DNA of 24,131 bases from an uncultured Lachnospiraceae bacterium. Lineage in GTDB: Bacteria > Bacillota > Clostridia > Lachnospirales > Lachnospiraceae. A program made the translations under genes and the position numbers. Position 1 is the stretch's first letter. Every line of letters starts with the position of its first letter. Below are positions 14,875 through 23,985 of the stretch, piece by piece. The stretch lies in contig CANRMO010000005.1 in assembly GCA_947631755.1 (NCBI GenBank), forward strand, positions 1 to 24,131. The letters are read 5' to 3'. A model generated the notes under the pieces. The model had not been told where the DNA came from, ran no database searches, and saw only the letters and a program-made list of their open reading frames with translations.

Positions 14875-16359
14875 ATGATTGTGACAGATAAATTGACAAA
14901 GCCATTAAAGGAAGCAAATTATCTCAATGTAGATAATACGGGGAGATACCGCCCAATCCTGCGTCTTTTTTATCTGAATTATGAGAAGATGAAATATTGG
15001 CTCTCTCAGGAAGACGTCTATGACGAGTTGAGAAAAGAGGCTTATTTTTCTGATTATACGTATGAACAATGCGGGCAGGATCTGTCCGTTTTGGTTTCAT
15101 GGGGGAATCTGAATGCGATACAGGACACAAAGCGCGTGACGAGCCTATCGGAATTTAAGAACAGGAAATTTCAGTACCAGATGACAGAATATGCCGTGGA
15201 GATTGAGAGAATGGTTGTGCATCTCGAAAATCTTTTTGTGGAAGGAGCCTCGCTTGAGCCGGGGCTGTTAGAGCGCATATATATTCATTTGAGCAAGATG
15301 GAGGAGGTCAGCCGTCAGACGGATGAAAAAGTCTATGGATGGTGGAACGATCTGATCAATGATTTCTCAAGGCTCAATCAAAATTATAAGGATTATATGA
15401 GGACATTAAACAGCGCCCGCGCGGAGGAATTAATGAAGACACGGGAGTTTCTCGCTTTTAAAGACCATCTGGTGGAATACCTGCGCAGTTTTGTAAAAGG
15501 CCTGCAGGAAAATGTGATCCGGATCGAGGGATGCCTGAAAAATATTTCGGAGGTGGAATGCCGGAAAGTTCTGGAAAGAATAATTAGTTATGACTTATCA
15601 ATTCCCCGGTTGGAGGTGGAAGTAAGGGAGGATCTGATCCGGGAAAAAATTGAGGGACGATGGACAAGTATTGTCGAGTGGTTTGTGGAACGGGGAGGAA
15701 AAGAGGCGGAAGCGGGCAGAGTGTTTGACGCCACGAATGAGATTATACGGAAGATTACCAGATACGCTGCACGGATCAGTGAACTGAGCAATATGGGGGC
15801 AAACCGCAGAGAGGAATATTATAAAGTGGCAAAGATGTTTCGCCGGTGTGTGGACATCAATGAGGCGCACTGTTTGTCCGCTAATGTGTTCGGGGCAGAG
15901 ACGATTCTCCACATGCGGGGCGATTATCCAAGAGAGACCGACAGCATGAACAGTGGCGTTTACGATGAGGAGCCGGGTGTGGTCAATCTAAAGCCGAGAA
16001 CGAGAGTATATCGGGAGAAAGCGGTTCGCACCGGAATCATTGACCGCTCAAAAGAAAAAGAAGAGATGCGGCGAAATGCGATCGCGCGGATGAAAAAGGA
16101 AAGAGAGTTACTTGACAGCTATATTGTGGATGGCTGCCTGGAATTTGAAAAACTTCCCATGCTAAAACCATATGTGCGGGATGTATTTCTGACCTGGCTG
16201 TCAAAAGCACTGGAACGCCAGGATTTCAGTTCCCAGACAGAGGATGGCAGAGTCTATGTTGTGGAAAGGGCAGGGGATAGATTTTGCGTGTTGAGATGTA
16301 CAGACGGAGATTTTAAGATGCCGGCATACCGGATCCGATTTGATAAAGTGGAGAAATAA
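14875..16359 (+). CDS. jetA: Wadjet JetA, kleisin-like subunit (TIGR02677/DUF2397)
   Basis: JetA is the kleisin-like subunit that bridges the SMC ATPase heads of the Wadjet plasmid-defence complex. This 494-residue protein matches the TIGR02677/DUF2397 pattern: an N-terminal winged-helix region with YRPILRLFYLNYEKMKYWLSQEDVYDEL, then LVSWGNLNAIQDTKRV (73-88), then SEFKNRKFQYQMTEYA. A long, charged helical middle follows, and the C-terminus is Arg/Glu-rich. A TTG start at 14845 would add ten residues, but ACGGAGAA at 14861-14868 sits correctly before ATG 14875. jetB begins five bases after its stop. The four-gene order and tight spacing leave little doubt about the system. The type III assignment rests on my memory of which DUF set defines each type. 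Confidence 0.88.
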   Translation: MIVTDKLTKPLKEANYLNVDNTGRYRPILRLFYLNYEKMKYWLSQEDVYDELRKEAYFSDYTYEQCGQDLSVLVSWGNLNAIQDTKRVTSLSEFKNRKFQYQMTEYAVEIERMVVHLENLFVEGASLEPGLLERIYIHLSKMEEVSRQTDEKVYGWWNDLINDFSRLNQNYKDYMRTLNSARAEELMKTREFLAFKDHLVEYLRSFVKGLQENVIRIEGCLKNISEVECRKVLERIISYDLSIPRLEVEVREDLIREKIEGRWTSIVEWFVERGGKEAEAGRVFDATNEIIRKITRYAARISELSNMGANRREEYYKVAKMFRRCVDINEAHCLSANVFGAETILHMRGDYPRETDSMNSGVYDEEPGVVNLKPRTRVYREKAVRTGIIDRSKEKEEMRRNAIARMKKERELLDSYIVDGCLEFEKLPMLKPYVRDVFLTWLSKALERQDFSSQTEDGRVYVVERAGDRFCVLRCTDGDFKMPAYRIRFDKVEK

Positions 16360-16363
16360 GCGA

Positions 16364-17479
16364 ATGAATGCGTTAGAGATATTGTTGAGCCGGCGCTGGA
16401 TTTTGAAAGCGGATGACCGGGATTTATATTATCAGGTAAAAGATCATTTATCAGATTATAAGAATTTTTTGAGCGAAAAATTAGGCTATCATGTTATCGT
16501 TAATCCCTATTTGATAAAATTAGAAAAGATACCTGCAAAAGCAGAGCCGTGGATGGGAATATCAGACTTCCATGAGACGGCAGAATATGTGTTTTTGTGT
16601 CTGATTCTGATGTATCTGGAAGAAAAGGAAGCAGGCGAACAGTTCACGCTGTCCGGAATAACCGATTATGTCCAGAGCCAGTGGCATGAGGATAAGATTG
16701 ACTGGGCGGTCTACCGCACGCGCAGGCTGTTTGTCCGTGTGCTTAAATTCTGTGAAAAAAGCGGTTTGATCTGCGTGGTCGATGGAAATGAGGAGAGATT
16801 TGCCAAAGATACAGAGGCAGATGTGCTGTATGATAATACGGGGGCGTCCAGATATCTCATGAAAAATTTTACGAGAGATATATCCGGTTATCAGAATGTG
16901 AATGACTTTGAAAAAGAAGACTGGTTTGGGATGGATGAGGACCGCGGGATCATACGGCGGCAGCGGGTATACCGGCGGCTGTTGCTGTCGATGGGAATGT
17001 ACCGTGATGAGGATACGGAAGAGGATTATTCGTATGTAAAAAATTTTCGCAATGTGATCCAGAATGATTTTTCGGAGATTTTGGCGTGTGATCTGCAGAT
17101 TTACCGAAACGGTGTGTTTCTGGTTTTGGACTCGGACTGCCGGACAGGGCGTTGTTTCCCGGAGGATAAGACATTTTCGGATATTGCGCTGCTTTGCAGC
17201 AGGATTCTCGTGGAACGTGTGAAGTCAGGAGCTCTTGTGTGCGGGGTGGATGAGAAGATCCATATGTCGGATGAGGAATTCCGCTCTGTTCTCGAAGAGT
17301 GCAAGAGTAAGTATCAGAAAGGATTTCTCAAGACATACCGCGATATGACGATGGGTGAATTTTATGATGCGGCAAGTGGCTATATGGAGGAGTTAGGGCT
17401 GATCCGGCGGAATGGGGGACGAGTTTGTATTTATGCGGCAATGGGACGGCTGATTGGCTGTTTTCCCAAAGATTTCTGA
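16364..17479 (+). CDS. jetB: Wadjet JetB, MukE-like subunit (TIGR02678/DUF2398)
   Basis: JetB is the MukE/KITE-like winged-helix subunit that binds the kleisin JetA. The 371 residues carry the TIGR02678/DUF2398 signatures. These are the opening LLSRRWILKADDRDLYYQV, the KLGYHVIVNPYLIKLEKIPA segment (39-58), FLCLILMYLEEKEAGE, and the RQRVYRRLLLSMGMYR helix. The ATG at 16364 follows GGAG (16350-16353) by ten bases; a TTG at 16340 inside jetA is less likely. The gene lies five bases after jetA and 12 bases before jetC. No frameshift or missing segment is seen. Confidence 0.87.
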   Translation: MNALEILLSRRWILKADDRDLYYQVKDHLSDYKNFLSEKLGYHVIVNPYLIKLEKIPAKAEPWMGISDFHETAEYVFLCLILMYLEEKEAGEQFTLSGITDYVQSQWHEDKIDWAVYRTRRLFVRVLKFCEKSGLICVVDGNEERFAKDTEADVLYDNTGASRYLMKNFTRDISGYQNVNDFEKEDWFGMDEDRGIIRRQRVYRRLLLSMGMYRDEDTEEDYSYVKNFRNVIQNDFSEILACDLQIYRNGVFLVLDSDCRTGRCFPEDKTFSDIALLCSRILVERVKSGALVCGVDEKIHMSDEEFRSVLEECKSKYQKGFLKTYRDMTMGEFYDAASGYMEELGLIRRNGGRVCIYAAMGRLIGCFPKDF

Positions 17480-17491
17480 CAGGAGTGTGCG

Positions 17492-20400
17492 ATGGCTAAG
17501 AGCAGATGGAAGATGAATAAGGTGGGTCTGGTTGACTTTTGGTATTATGATGAGCAGGAGTTTACATTTGCAGATGGGAGAATGCTGTTCCGGGGTTCAA
17601 ACGGCTCCGGCAAGTCTGTCACGATGCAGAGCTTTATTCCACTCCTCTTAGACGGAAATATGCGCCCGGAGAGGCTTGACCCTTTTGGCTCGCGGGCGAG
17701 AAAGATGGACAACTATCTTCTGGAGGAGGATGACGGGCGGGAGGAGCGGACCGGCTATTTATATATGGAATTTAAGCGTATGGAATCCGAGACCTATGCG
17801 ACAGTGGGGATCGGAGTGCGGGCGCGCAAAAATAAACCGCTGCAGTCCTGGTATTTTGGCATCACAGACGGCCGGCGGATCGGAGTGGATTTTTCGCTGT
17901 ACAAAGATGTGCAGAATAAGATCGCCTATACTAAAACGGAACTCCGGAACCGGATTGCGGATGGCGGTTCTGTCATGGAGACACAAAGTGAATACATACA
18001 GTATGTAAATAATCTGATCTTTGGCTTCGAGTCATTGGAAGAGTACAAAGAGCTGATCAATCTTCTGATCCAGCTCCGGACTCCGAAGTTATCTAAGGAT
18101 TTTAAACCGTCGATCATCAACGATATCCTGAGCCAGTCGCTGCAGCCGATGTCGGAGGACGACTTGCGCCCGGTATCAGAGGCCATCGAGAATATGGATC
18201 AATTAAAAGATCATCTGGATGAGCTGACGGACAGCCTGAAGGCGGCAAAGCAGATTGAGAAGGTCTATCGCCGCTACAATCAGCAGATGCTCTATGACAG
18301 AGCGGCAAAATACCGGGACAGCGAAAAAGCGTATGGCATGAAAGAGAAAGAAATCAGAAAATTGGAGGAATGGATTGTCTCAGAAAAACAGGAGCAGGAG
18401 TCGAGACGGAGAGAATATACAGCGCTGGAAGACGAACAGGAATTGGTGCAAAAGGAATATGACTCCCTGCGTGACAGTGACGCCGCTAAACTGAAAAATC
18501 GTTCGGTCGCCCTGGAGCAAGAGATCCGGGAAAACGAACAGGGGCTTTCGGAGATTGCCGCCCGCCTGGAGCGGAAAAAAGAAGATTACTCAGATAAAAA
18601 TGAGAAATTGCGGGCCGCGGGGGCGGACAGGGAGACCTATTTTGCCTCTATGGAAGAAGATATGGAGGCGATGCAGGAATGCGTGGAAGAATTATCATTT
18701 GATGAAACGGATTTTCTGTGCAGGGAATTAAAGGAAGAAAGAGACGGGGAGTATGATTTCTCCTATCACACAAGGATGTTAAAGGAATACACATCCTGTG
18801 TGAAAAGTGGAGTGGAGATTCTGCAGGAAGAGAAAAAAATATCCGACCGTTATGATGATATGCTGCAGGAACTAGATGAGAAAAAAGAGAACCGGGAGGA
18901 GTGCGAGAGGCAGCTCCGGCTTTATGACAGGCAGCTGAGGGAGCAGAAAGGAGAACTGACAGAGTCGGTCTACAAATGGGAACGGCAGAATGTACAGTTT
19001 CACGTGGCGTCTGACCGCATGCAGGAAATTGCAAGGTTTATAGACCAATACAGCCACGGGGATGATTACTCGCAGGTCAGGGAGATTCTTTATCAGGAAA
19101 AAAATAGTCAGGATAAGCTGTTTCAGACGAAAGCGGACGAGTTTGAGCGGCTGCTTCTCCCGCTCAGAGTACAGAGAGAGGAATTAGAGGACGAAATCCG
19201 GCGGATGGAAGAAACCAGGGAACCGGAACCGGAGAGGACGAAAGAGGTCATCCGCAGCCGGGAGCGGCTGGCAGAGCAGGGGATTCCTGTTATGCCATTT
19301 TATAAAATGGTGGATTTTGATGGAGCTGTTCCTCAGGAAGTAAGAGACCGGGTGGAAGGTGCGCTGCATCATATGGGGATACTGGATGCGCTGATCGTGG
19401 GCGAGGAGTACCGCGAACAGGTATTGGAGCTGGACGATAAGTGCTGTGACCGCTATTTATTTGGAAATGTCCCGGAGATGGAACAGAATTTGACGAATAT
19501 TATGCACATAGATCCGGCAGAGGATAATATTGTCGTCAATTTATTTGTGTCAGATATTATTTCTTCGATAGGGCTTGGCGAGGGCAGCGTGTCGCGGACG
19601 ACCGGGGTTGATGCCAAAGGCCGTTACCGGATCGGGATACTCGAGGGGAATGTGGAGTCCGGTTACCGGTCTTCCTTTATTGGTGCGGCGGCACGGGAGA
19701 GATACCGTCAGGACAGGCTGGCAGAGCTTCGCGCGGAATCAGAGAAAATAGAAGAAGAGATGAGGCGCCAAAACGAGAGAATTGAGGAGATCAGGGTCTG
19801 CCGGAAACGGCTGGAAGAAGAACTTGAAACATTTCCGGGTGAAGAAGACATGAAAGTGGCGGCGAAAGACTATTTTGACCAGGACACACTTTTTCGCCAG
19901 GCGCGGGAAGAAGTGGCGCGGTATCAGTCGAAGGTGGCGGCAGTACTGGAAGAGCTGCGGGAAGTACAGGCCCGTGTACAAAAAGTCTGCGCTCCGGCGC
20001 ATTTGGAAATCCGCCTGGATGTGTTTCAGGAAGCTGCGGATTCCCTGCATGAATATGAGAGGCAATATCAGAAACTGCAGAGGGATCATGGAATCTATAT
20101 GGCGAAAGTCCAGATGGAACAGACGATGAAACTGGATCTGGAAGCATTAGACGCGGATCTGGATGACTTGAGATACCGTGATACACTTTTGAACCGACAG
20201 AAGATTCAAAATGAGACAGAGCTTGAGTCTGTCAAAAGGCAGATGGCATTGACGGATTATGAGACAATAAAAGAGCGGCTTGATTTTTGCGTCGGCCGCC
20301 TGCGCGAGATCCCGCTGCGCAGGGAGGAGTTGTCTGAGGAAATGGGTAGCCTGCGCACAGCGATGGAAAAGCACACGGAACAGAGGCTTGAGGAAACGGA

Positions 20401-21595
20401 GCAATTATTGAATCTGCGCGAGCGCAGAGAGTTTCGCAGGAAAATATTTGAGGGAGAATTTCAGCTCGGCTATGTGGCGGGTATATACCCGAAGACAGAA
20501 GAGCAGGCGGAATTGGCTGACCGGATATGCAGTGTCCTGTCCGATGAGGTAAAGAATAAGAGTGTGACGGCACTTACGGGAAACCTTCAGGAGGTTTTTC
20601 ATCAGTATAAGGGTGAGTTGAACGAGTACCAGCCGATACTCTGCCCCCTGTTTGAAGATATGCAAAAGGAGGGGAGAGAAATTGGCGAAGAGGGAGTCCC
20701 GCGTCTGGATATTAAGGTAAAATATAAGGGGAGCCAGATTTCTTTTGCGGTATTTGTTGATAAACTCGAGAGTGACAGGGAGGATCTGTCCCATGTCCTC
20801 AGCGAGAGGGACCGGGAGCTTTTTGAGGATATATTGTCCAATACTGTCAGCAAAAGAATACGGGCGAGAATATACGAGAGCAGACAGTGGGTGGCGGGAA
20901 TCAATGAGTTAATGGAATCTATGGATACGTCGAGCGGCCTGAAACTGAGTCTGAGATGGGCGAGCCGGAAGTCAGAAAAAGAAGGGCAGCTTGACACAAA
21001 TGAATTAGTAGAGCTGCTTCTGAGCGATGCAGAGGTCCTCCGAAAAGAGGATATTGACAAGATTGCTGTCCACTTCCGCTCAAAAATAACTGAGGCGAGA
21101 GATGTCATGCAGGAGGACAATCAACTGCGCTCATTTTATGTCATAATGAAAGATATCCTCGATTACCGGAAGTGGTTTGAATTCCAGTTATTCTGCCAGA
21201 AGACCGGAGAGCGGAAAAGGGAGCTCACAGACCGTATATTTTTCACATTCAGTGGCGGGGAAAAGGCGATGTCTATGTATGTGCCGCTCTTTTCGGCTGT
21301 GGTCGCGAAGTACAAGGGCGCTGATGCGGATGCTCCGAGGATCATTTCCCTCGATGAGGCGTTTGCCGGTGTGGATGAGATGAATATCCGGGATATGTTC
21401 CGCCTGATGGTAGTGCTTGAGTTTGATTTTATGATGAATTCACAGGTGCTCTGGGGAGATTATGAGACGGTTCCAAGCCTTGCTGTTTACCAGTTGCTGC
21501 GGCCCAATAATGTGAAGTATGTGACGGTGATCCCGTACTGGTGGAATGGGAGAGAACGGAAACTGGGAGAAAAACCGGAGGAGGAGAGCGGATGA
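17492..21595 (+). CDS. jetC: Wadjet JetC, SMC-like ATPase (TIGR02680)
   Basis: JetC is the SMC motor that extrudes DNA loops to probe molecule size and shape. It has 1367 residues. The N-terminal head carries Walker A at 35-42 (GSNGSGKS). A first long charged coiled coil spans about 235-590. A hinge-like globular part (about 595-725) starts with GIPVMPFYKMVDF, and the returning coil covers about 730-985. The C-terminal head has the ABC signature FSGGEKAM (from 1253) and Walker B IISLDEAF (1284-1291, with D1288 and E1289). The opening (RWKMNKVGLVDFWYYDEQEFTFADGR) is typical of TIGR02680. All ATPase motifs are intact. AGGAG at 17481-17485 precedes the ATG; its stop overlaps jetD by four bases (ATGA), implying fixed stoichiometry with the nuclease. 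Confidence 0.92.
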   Translation: MAKSRWKMNKVGLVDFWYYDEQEFTFADGRMLFRGSNGSGKSVTMQSFIPLLLDGNMRPERLDPFGSRARKMDNYLLEEDDGREERTGYLYMEFKRMESETYATVGIGVRARKNKPLQSWYFGITDGRRIGVDFSLYKDVQNKIAYTKTELRNRIADGGSVMETQSEYIQYVNNLIFGFESLEEYKELINLLIQLRTPKLSKDFKPSIINDILSQSLQPMSEDDLRPVSEAIENMDQLKDHLDELTDSLKAAKQIEKVYRRYNQQMLYDRAAKYRDSEKAYGMKEKEIRKLEEWIVSEKQEQESRRREYTALEDEQELVQKEYDSLRDSDAAKLKNRSVALEQEIRENEQGLSEIAARLERKKEDYSDKNEKLRAAGADRETYFASMEEDMEAMQECVEELSFDETDFLCRELKEERDGEYDFSYHTRMLKEYTSCVKSGVEILQEEKKISDRYDDMLQELDEKKENREECERQLRLYDRQLREQKGELTESVYKWERQNVQFHVASDRMQEIARFIDQYSHGDDYSQVREILYQEKNSQDKLFQTKADEFERLLLPLRVQREELEDEIRRMEETREPEPERTKEVIRSRERLAEQGIPVMPFYKMVDFDGAVPQEVRDRVEGALHHMGILDALIVGEEYREQVLELDDKCCDRYLFGNVPEMEQNLTNIMHIDPAEDNIVVNLFVSDIISSIGLGEGSVSRTTGVDAKGRYRIGILEGNVESGYRSSFIGAAARERYRQDRLAELRAESEKIEEEMRRQNERIEEIRVCRKRLEEELETFPGEEDMKVAAKDYFDQDTLFRQAREEVARYQSKVAAVLEELREVQARVQKVCAPAHLEIRLDVFQEAADSLHEYERQYQKLQRDHGIYMAKVQMEQTMKLDLEALDADLDDLRYRDTLLNRQKIQNETELESVKRQMALTDYETIKERLDFCVGRLREIPLRREELSEEMGSLRTAMEKHTEQRLEETEQLLNLRERREFRRKIFEGEFQLGYVAGIYPKTEEQAELADRICSVLSDEVKNKSVTALTGNLQEVFHQYKGELNEYQPILCPLFEDMQKEGREIGEEGVPRLDIKVKYKGSQISFAVFVDKLESDREDLSHVLSERDRELFEDILSNTVSKRIRARIYESRQWVAGINELMESMDTSSGLKLSLRWASRKSEKEGQLDTNELVELLLSDAEVLRKEDIDKIAVHFRSKITEARDVMQEDNQLRSFYVIMKDILDYRKWFEFQLFCQKTGERKRELTDRIFFTFSGGEKAMSMYVPLFSAVVAKYKGADADAPRIISLDEAFAGVDEMNIRDMFRLMVVLEFDFMMNSQVLWGDYETVPSLAVYQLLRPNNVKYVTVIPYWWNGRERKLGEKPEEESG

Positions 21596-22884
21596 AACAG
21601 ACGTTACGAAAGGAGTGCGTGAAATATTTCCAGGCGCGCCCGGTTTATGATAGAGTATTTCGATTGATGAGGGAAAAGTATGCCAGCCTCGGCCATTTCG
21701 GAGGGAACATTGTCTTGAAGGATCTGACGGCGGAGGAACGGGAGCAGCTACAGGGGTTTTTCCGCAGGGAATTTTCTTCTGAAAAGGATGTGACAATCCC
21801 GTATGGATGGCTGGAGAAAGCCCGTACTTCGAGTAAGTTTTCCGAGCTGGCGTGGGAGGAGATCCTGGAGGCTTATTTCTCAGAAAAGTTATCCAGGAAT
21901 AGAGATATCAGGGAAAAGGAGAGGAAAGAGCGCGAGAATTTTTTTGAGGAAATACTTTGTCTGTATCAGGAGAGAAAATCCGTATTACAGAAATGGCTGG
22001 GAGAGCTTCTTTCCGACCGCGCAATGGAGGGGCACAATTACATTGTGCGCCTGTATAATCAGGACCGGGAGGAGTTGAGACGTCTGTTGCTTTGCCTGGA
22101 GCGCCTCACAGCTCATTTGCCTGTGACGGACGGAAAAGAATGCACACTGCCGGTTTTTGCAGCGGAGCAGCTCGGAAATCCGCACGGACTGGATCATGGC
22201 ACAAAAGAGGGCGGGTTATTATATTTATTTTTGAAGTGGAGATTTGGGGACGTCAGAACCGCTGGCATGAATAAGGCGGAATGCCGCCAGGTATTATTCA
22301 TGCAGGCGGGGATATTAACGGATGAACTTTCGAACAACTGTATGGCATATGGAATTTGCGCAGAGACACTCCAGGGAAAATCCCATGAGGGAATTCTTGG
22401 GTTTTATCGGGAGAAACAGCCGGTCATATTGTCCTTAAAGACAATTCACGGGCTCAGGGAGATATACCCGGGAAAAACCAGTGATTGTATTTATGTCGTG
22501 GAGAATCCGGCAGTATTTAGCAATTTAGTGAACCGGTATCCAGAGAGGGCATTTATATGCGGCAATGGACAACTGCGTCTGGCTGTATGGAAAACGCTCG
22601 ATTTGCTTGAGGGGAGTATCCAGATATATTATGCAGGAGATTTTGATCCGGAGGGACTGCTGATTGCCCAGAGGGTCTGGGAGCGATACGGGGACCGCGT
22701 GCATTTTTGGAAATATAGTGTAGATTATTACAATCAATATCAGTCGGGCCAGAAGATAGATGAGAGCCGCCTGAATTCTCTTCAAAGAGTAAAAATGCCG
22801 GAACTGCAGGAGATAAAAGCTGCGATGCTCCAGAGAAAGCGGGCTGTCTATCAGGAGTCTATGCTTGAGGTTTACCAATTATAA
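21592..22884 (+). CDS. jetD: Wadjet JetD, Toprim-like nuclease (TIGR02679/DUF3323-DUF2399)
   Basis: JetD is the topoisomerase VI-like nuclease subunit that cuts plasmid DNA once JetABC has completed loop extrusion. The 430-residue protein has an N-terminal DUF3323-like region (VLKDLTAEEREQLQGFF) and a C-terminal DUF2399/Toprim domain. The Toprim acidic residues are E304 (VVENPAV), D350 and D352 (GDFDPEG). The segment AFICGNGQLRLAVW before the DxD matches the family's conserved strand. The nuclease therefore looks active. ATG 21592 overlaps the jetC stop, with GGAGGAGGAG at 21577-21586; an in-frame start at 21541 would lie 51 bases into jetC without support. An AT-rich stretch with TATAAT follows at its end, just before the YoaK-like gene. 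Confidence 0.88.
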   Translation: MKQTLRKECVKYFQARPVYDRVFRLMREKYASLGHFGGNIVLKDLTAEEREQLQGFFRREFSSEKDVTIPYGWLEKARTSSKFSELAWEEILEAYFSEKLSRNRDIREKERKERENFFEEILCLYQERKSVLQKWLGELLSDRAMEGHNYIVRLYNQDREELRRLLLCLERLTAHLPVTDGKECTLPVFAAEQLGNPHGLDHGTKEGGLLYLFLKWRFGDVRTAGMNKAECRQVLFMQAGILTDELSNNCMAYGICAETLQGKSHEGILGFYREKQPVILSLKTIHGLREIYPGKTSDCIYVVENPAVFSNLVNRYPERAFICGNGQLRLAVWKTLDLLEGSIQIYYAGDFDPEGLLIAQRVWERYGDRVHFWKYSVDYYNQYQSGQKIDESRLNSLQRVKMPELQEIKAAMLQRKRAVYQESMLEVYQL

Positions 22885-22924
22885 TATTTGGGAATGGAAT
22901 AACTGGAATTTGGAGGATTTAATT

Positions 22925-23662
22925 ATGGGAACACAAATTAAAGAGGCCAAAAAGTCATATTATCTTATGTGTGAGAGAAAATGGATCTTTCATATATTGA
23001 TTGTTGTCGCTGGATTTTTCGGGTCTTATACTTATTTACTCCGGGGAAATGTGTTTTGCAATGCACAGACAGGAAATGTAGTATTAATGGGAATGGCTCT
23101 CGGAGCAGAAAAATGGAAAGAGGCTCTTTATTATCTGATCCCGATTTCGGCATATCTTATGGGTGCATCTGTATCGGAACTGTTTCCCAACCCAATCAAG
23201 CACCATCTGCTGATACGCTGGGATACCCTCTTGATTGCAATAGAAATGTTGGTGGTACTGGGACTGGGCTTTATACCAGAATCAGCGCCGGTGCAGATTT
23301 CACAGGTGGCGATTAATTTTATTGCATCCATGCAGTATAATACGTTCCGCCAGGCAGAGGGAGTCCCTATGGCAACTACATTCGCCACAAATCATATAAG
23401 ACAGATCGGAGTTGGCTTAGTAAAGGTAATCCGGCATTGGCGCACAAAAGATAAATCTCATCGGGAAAAGCTTTTGCAGCATTTTGAAATGCTGATATTT
23501 TTTCTTGCTGGTTCAGTTGCCGGGACAGTATTGTGCAAGCTTTTTGTCGGAAAAGCGATCTGGGCAACATTGGTTCCTTTAGGAGTGATACTCGGTACAT
23601 TACTTTATGCGGATTTAATAGTGGAAAAAGATATGATGGAAAAGAAACCAGCAGGCCATTAA
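22925..23662 (+). CDS. YoaK family (DUF1275) multi-pass membrane protein
   Basis: This 245-residue integral membrane protein of the YoaK/DUF1275 family has about six hydrophobic helices. Family signatures are visible: FCNAQTGNVVLMGMALG in the first third and ASMQYNTFRQAEGVPMATTF-type sequence around residue 140-160. The family's function and transport substrate, if any, are not established. TTTGGAGG about ten bases upstream selects ATG 22925 over an upstream in-frame start at 22865 that lies inside jetD. It follows jetD by 40 bases. A TATAAT at 22880-22885 could be a -10 element, but I find no matching -35. It may be an operon rider or simply the next chromosomal gene; nothing ties it to DNA defence. 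Confidence 0.88.
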   Translation: MGTQIKEAKKSYYLMCERKWIFHILIVVAGFFGSYTYLLRGNVFCNAQTGNVVLMGMALGAEKWKEALYYLIPISAYLMGASVSELFPNPIKHHLLIRWDTLLIAIEMLVVLGLGFIPESAPVQISQVAINFIASMQYNTFRQAEGVPMATTFATNHIRQIGVGLVKVIRHWRTKDKSHREKLLQHFEMLIFFLAGSVAGTVLCKLFVGKAIWATLVPLGVILGTLLYADLIVEKDMMEKKPAGH

Positions 23663-23680
23663 TGCATTTTTAACAAATAA

Positions 23681-23837
23681 TTAAGGTGGGGGGAATAGCC
23701 AGGGAATCCGATTGTCGAAAGAAATAATGAAAGCTGCTGGATTACTGGATATGTGCAGTGTGAAAAACTATCTTTACAATTACATAAATTGGTGTTATGA
23801 TAAAACCAATCAGTTGGTAAGCAAGTATATCAAATAA
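23681..23837 (+). pseudogene. Remnant of a MazE/AbrB-type antitoxin gene
   Basis: Reading tta-agg-tgg-ggg and then, after one extra G in a run of six (23688-23693), aat-agc-cag gives LRWG/NSQGIRLSKEIMKAAGLLD. This is very close to the DNA-binding N-terminus of MazE-type antitoxins (WGNSQGIRIPKEIL-like). Upstream there is no usable start, because TAA codons lie at 23671 and 23678. Downstream the frame runs to a stop at 23835 without the expected acidic antitoxin tail. An ATG at 23727 would give a 36-residue peptide, but with no good ribosome site. No toxin gene is next to it. I read it as a decayed, frameshifted fragment; it is too short to exclude chance entirely. Confidence 0.5.
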
Positions 23838-23985
23838 TTCTTAGGAAACAAATCTTATTTCTGACAATCAGTATTCTTGCTTAAATCCAAAGGGAACAAT
23901 AAAAGGGCAGGGATATGAGAATTTAGACTTTGTTTGGAAGAAAAACATCATACATTTTCTGCCCGGTATAATAAGGGGGAAATGC
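23838..23985. other. AT-rich intergenic stretch before the Rpn-like gene
   Basis: No gene is supported here. The sequence is clearly more AT-rich than the core operon. It includes a weak inverted repeat, GGGCAG (23905-23910) and CTGCCC (23959-23964), separated by 48 bases, and an AAGGGGG ribosome site (about 23973-23979) for the next gene. I see no convincing terminator hairpin. Confidence 0.6.

Noticed and set aside
14875..22884. Chromosomal MukBEF/SbcCD condensin or repair operon
   Set aside because: The JetA/JetB sequences match the TIGR02677/02678 pattern, and the fourth gene is a DUF2399 Toprim nuclease, which MukBEF and SbcCD lack.
23905..23964. Inverted repeat GGGCAG / CTGCCC
   Set aside because: Only six perfect pairs with a 48-base loop and no U-run after it; not convincing as a terminator, riboswitch or transposon end.
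23967..23972. Perfect TATAAT just before the Rpn-like gene
   Set aside because: As a -10 element it would start transcription around 23979, removing the AAGGGGG ribosome site, and there is no -35 match 16-18 bases upstream.
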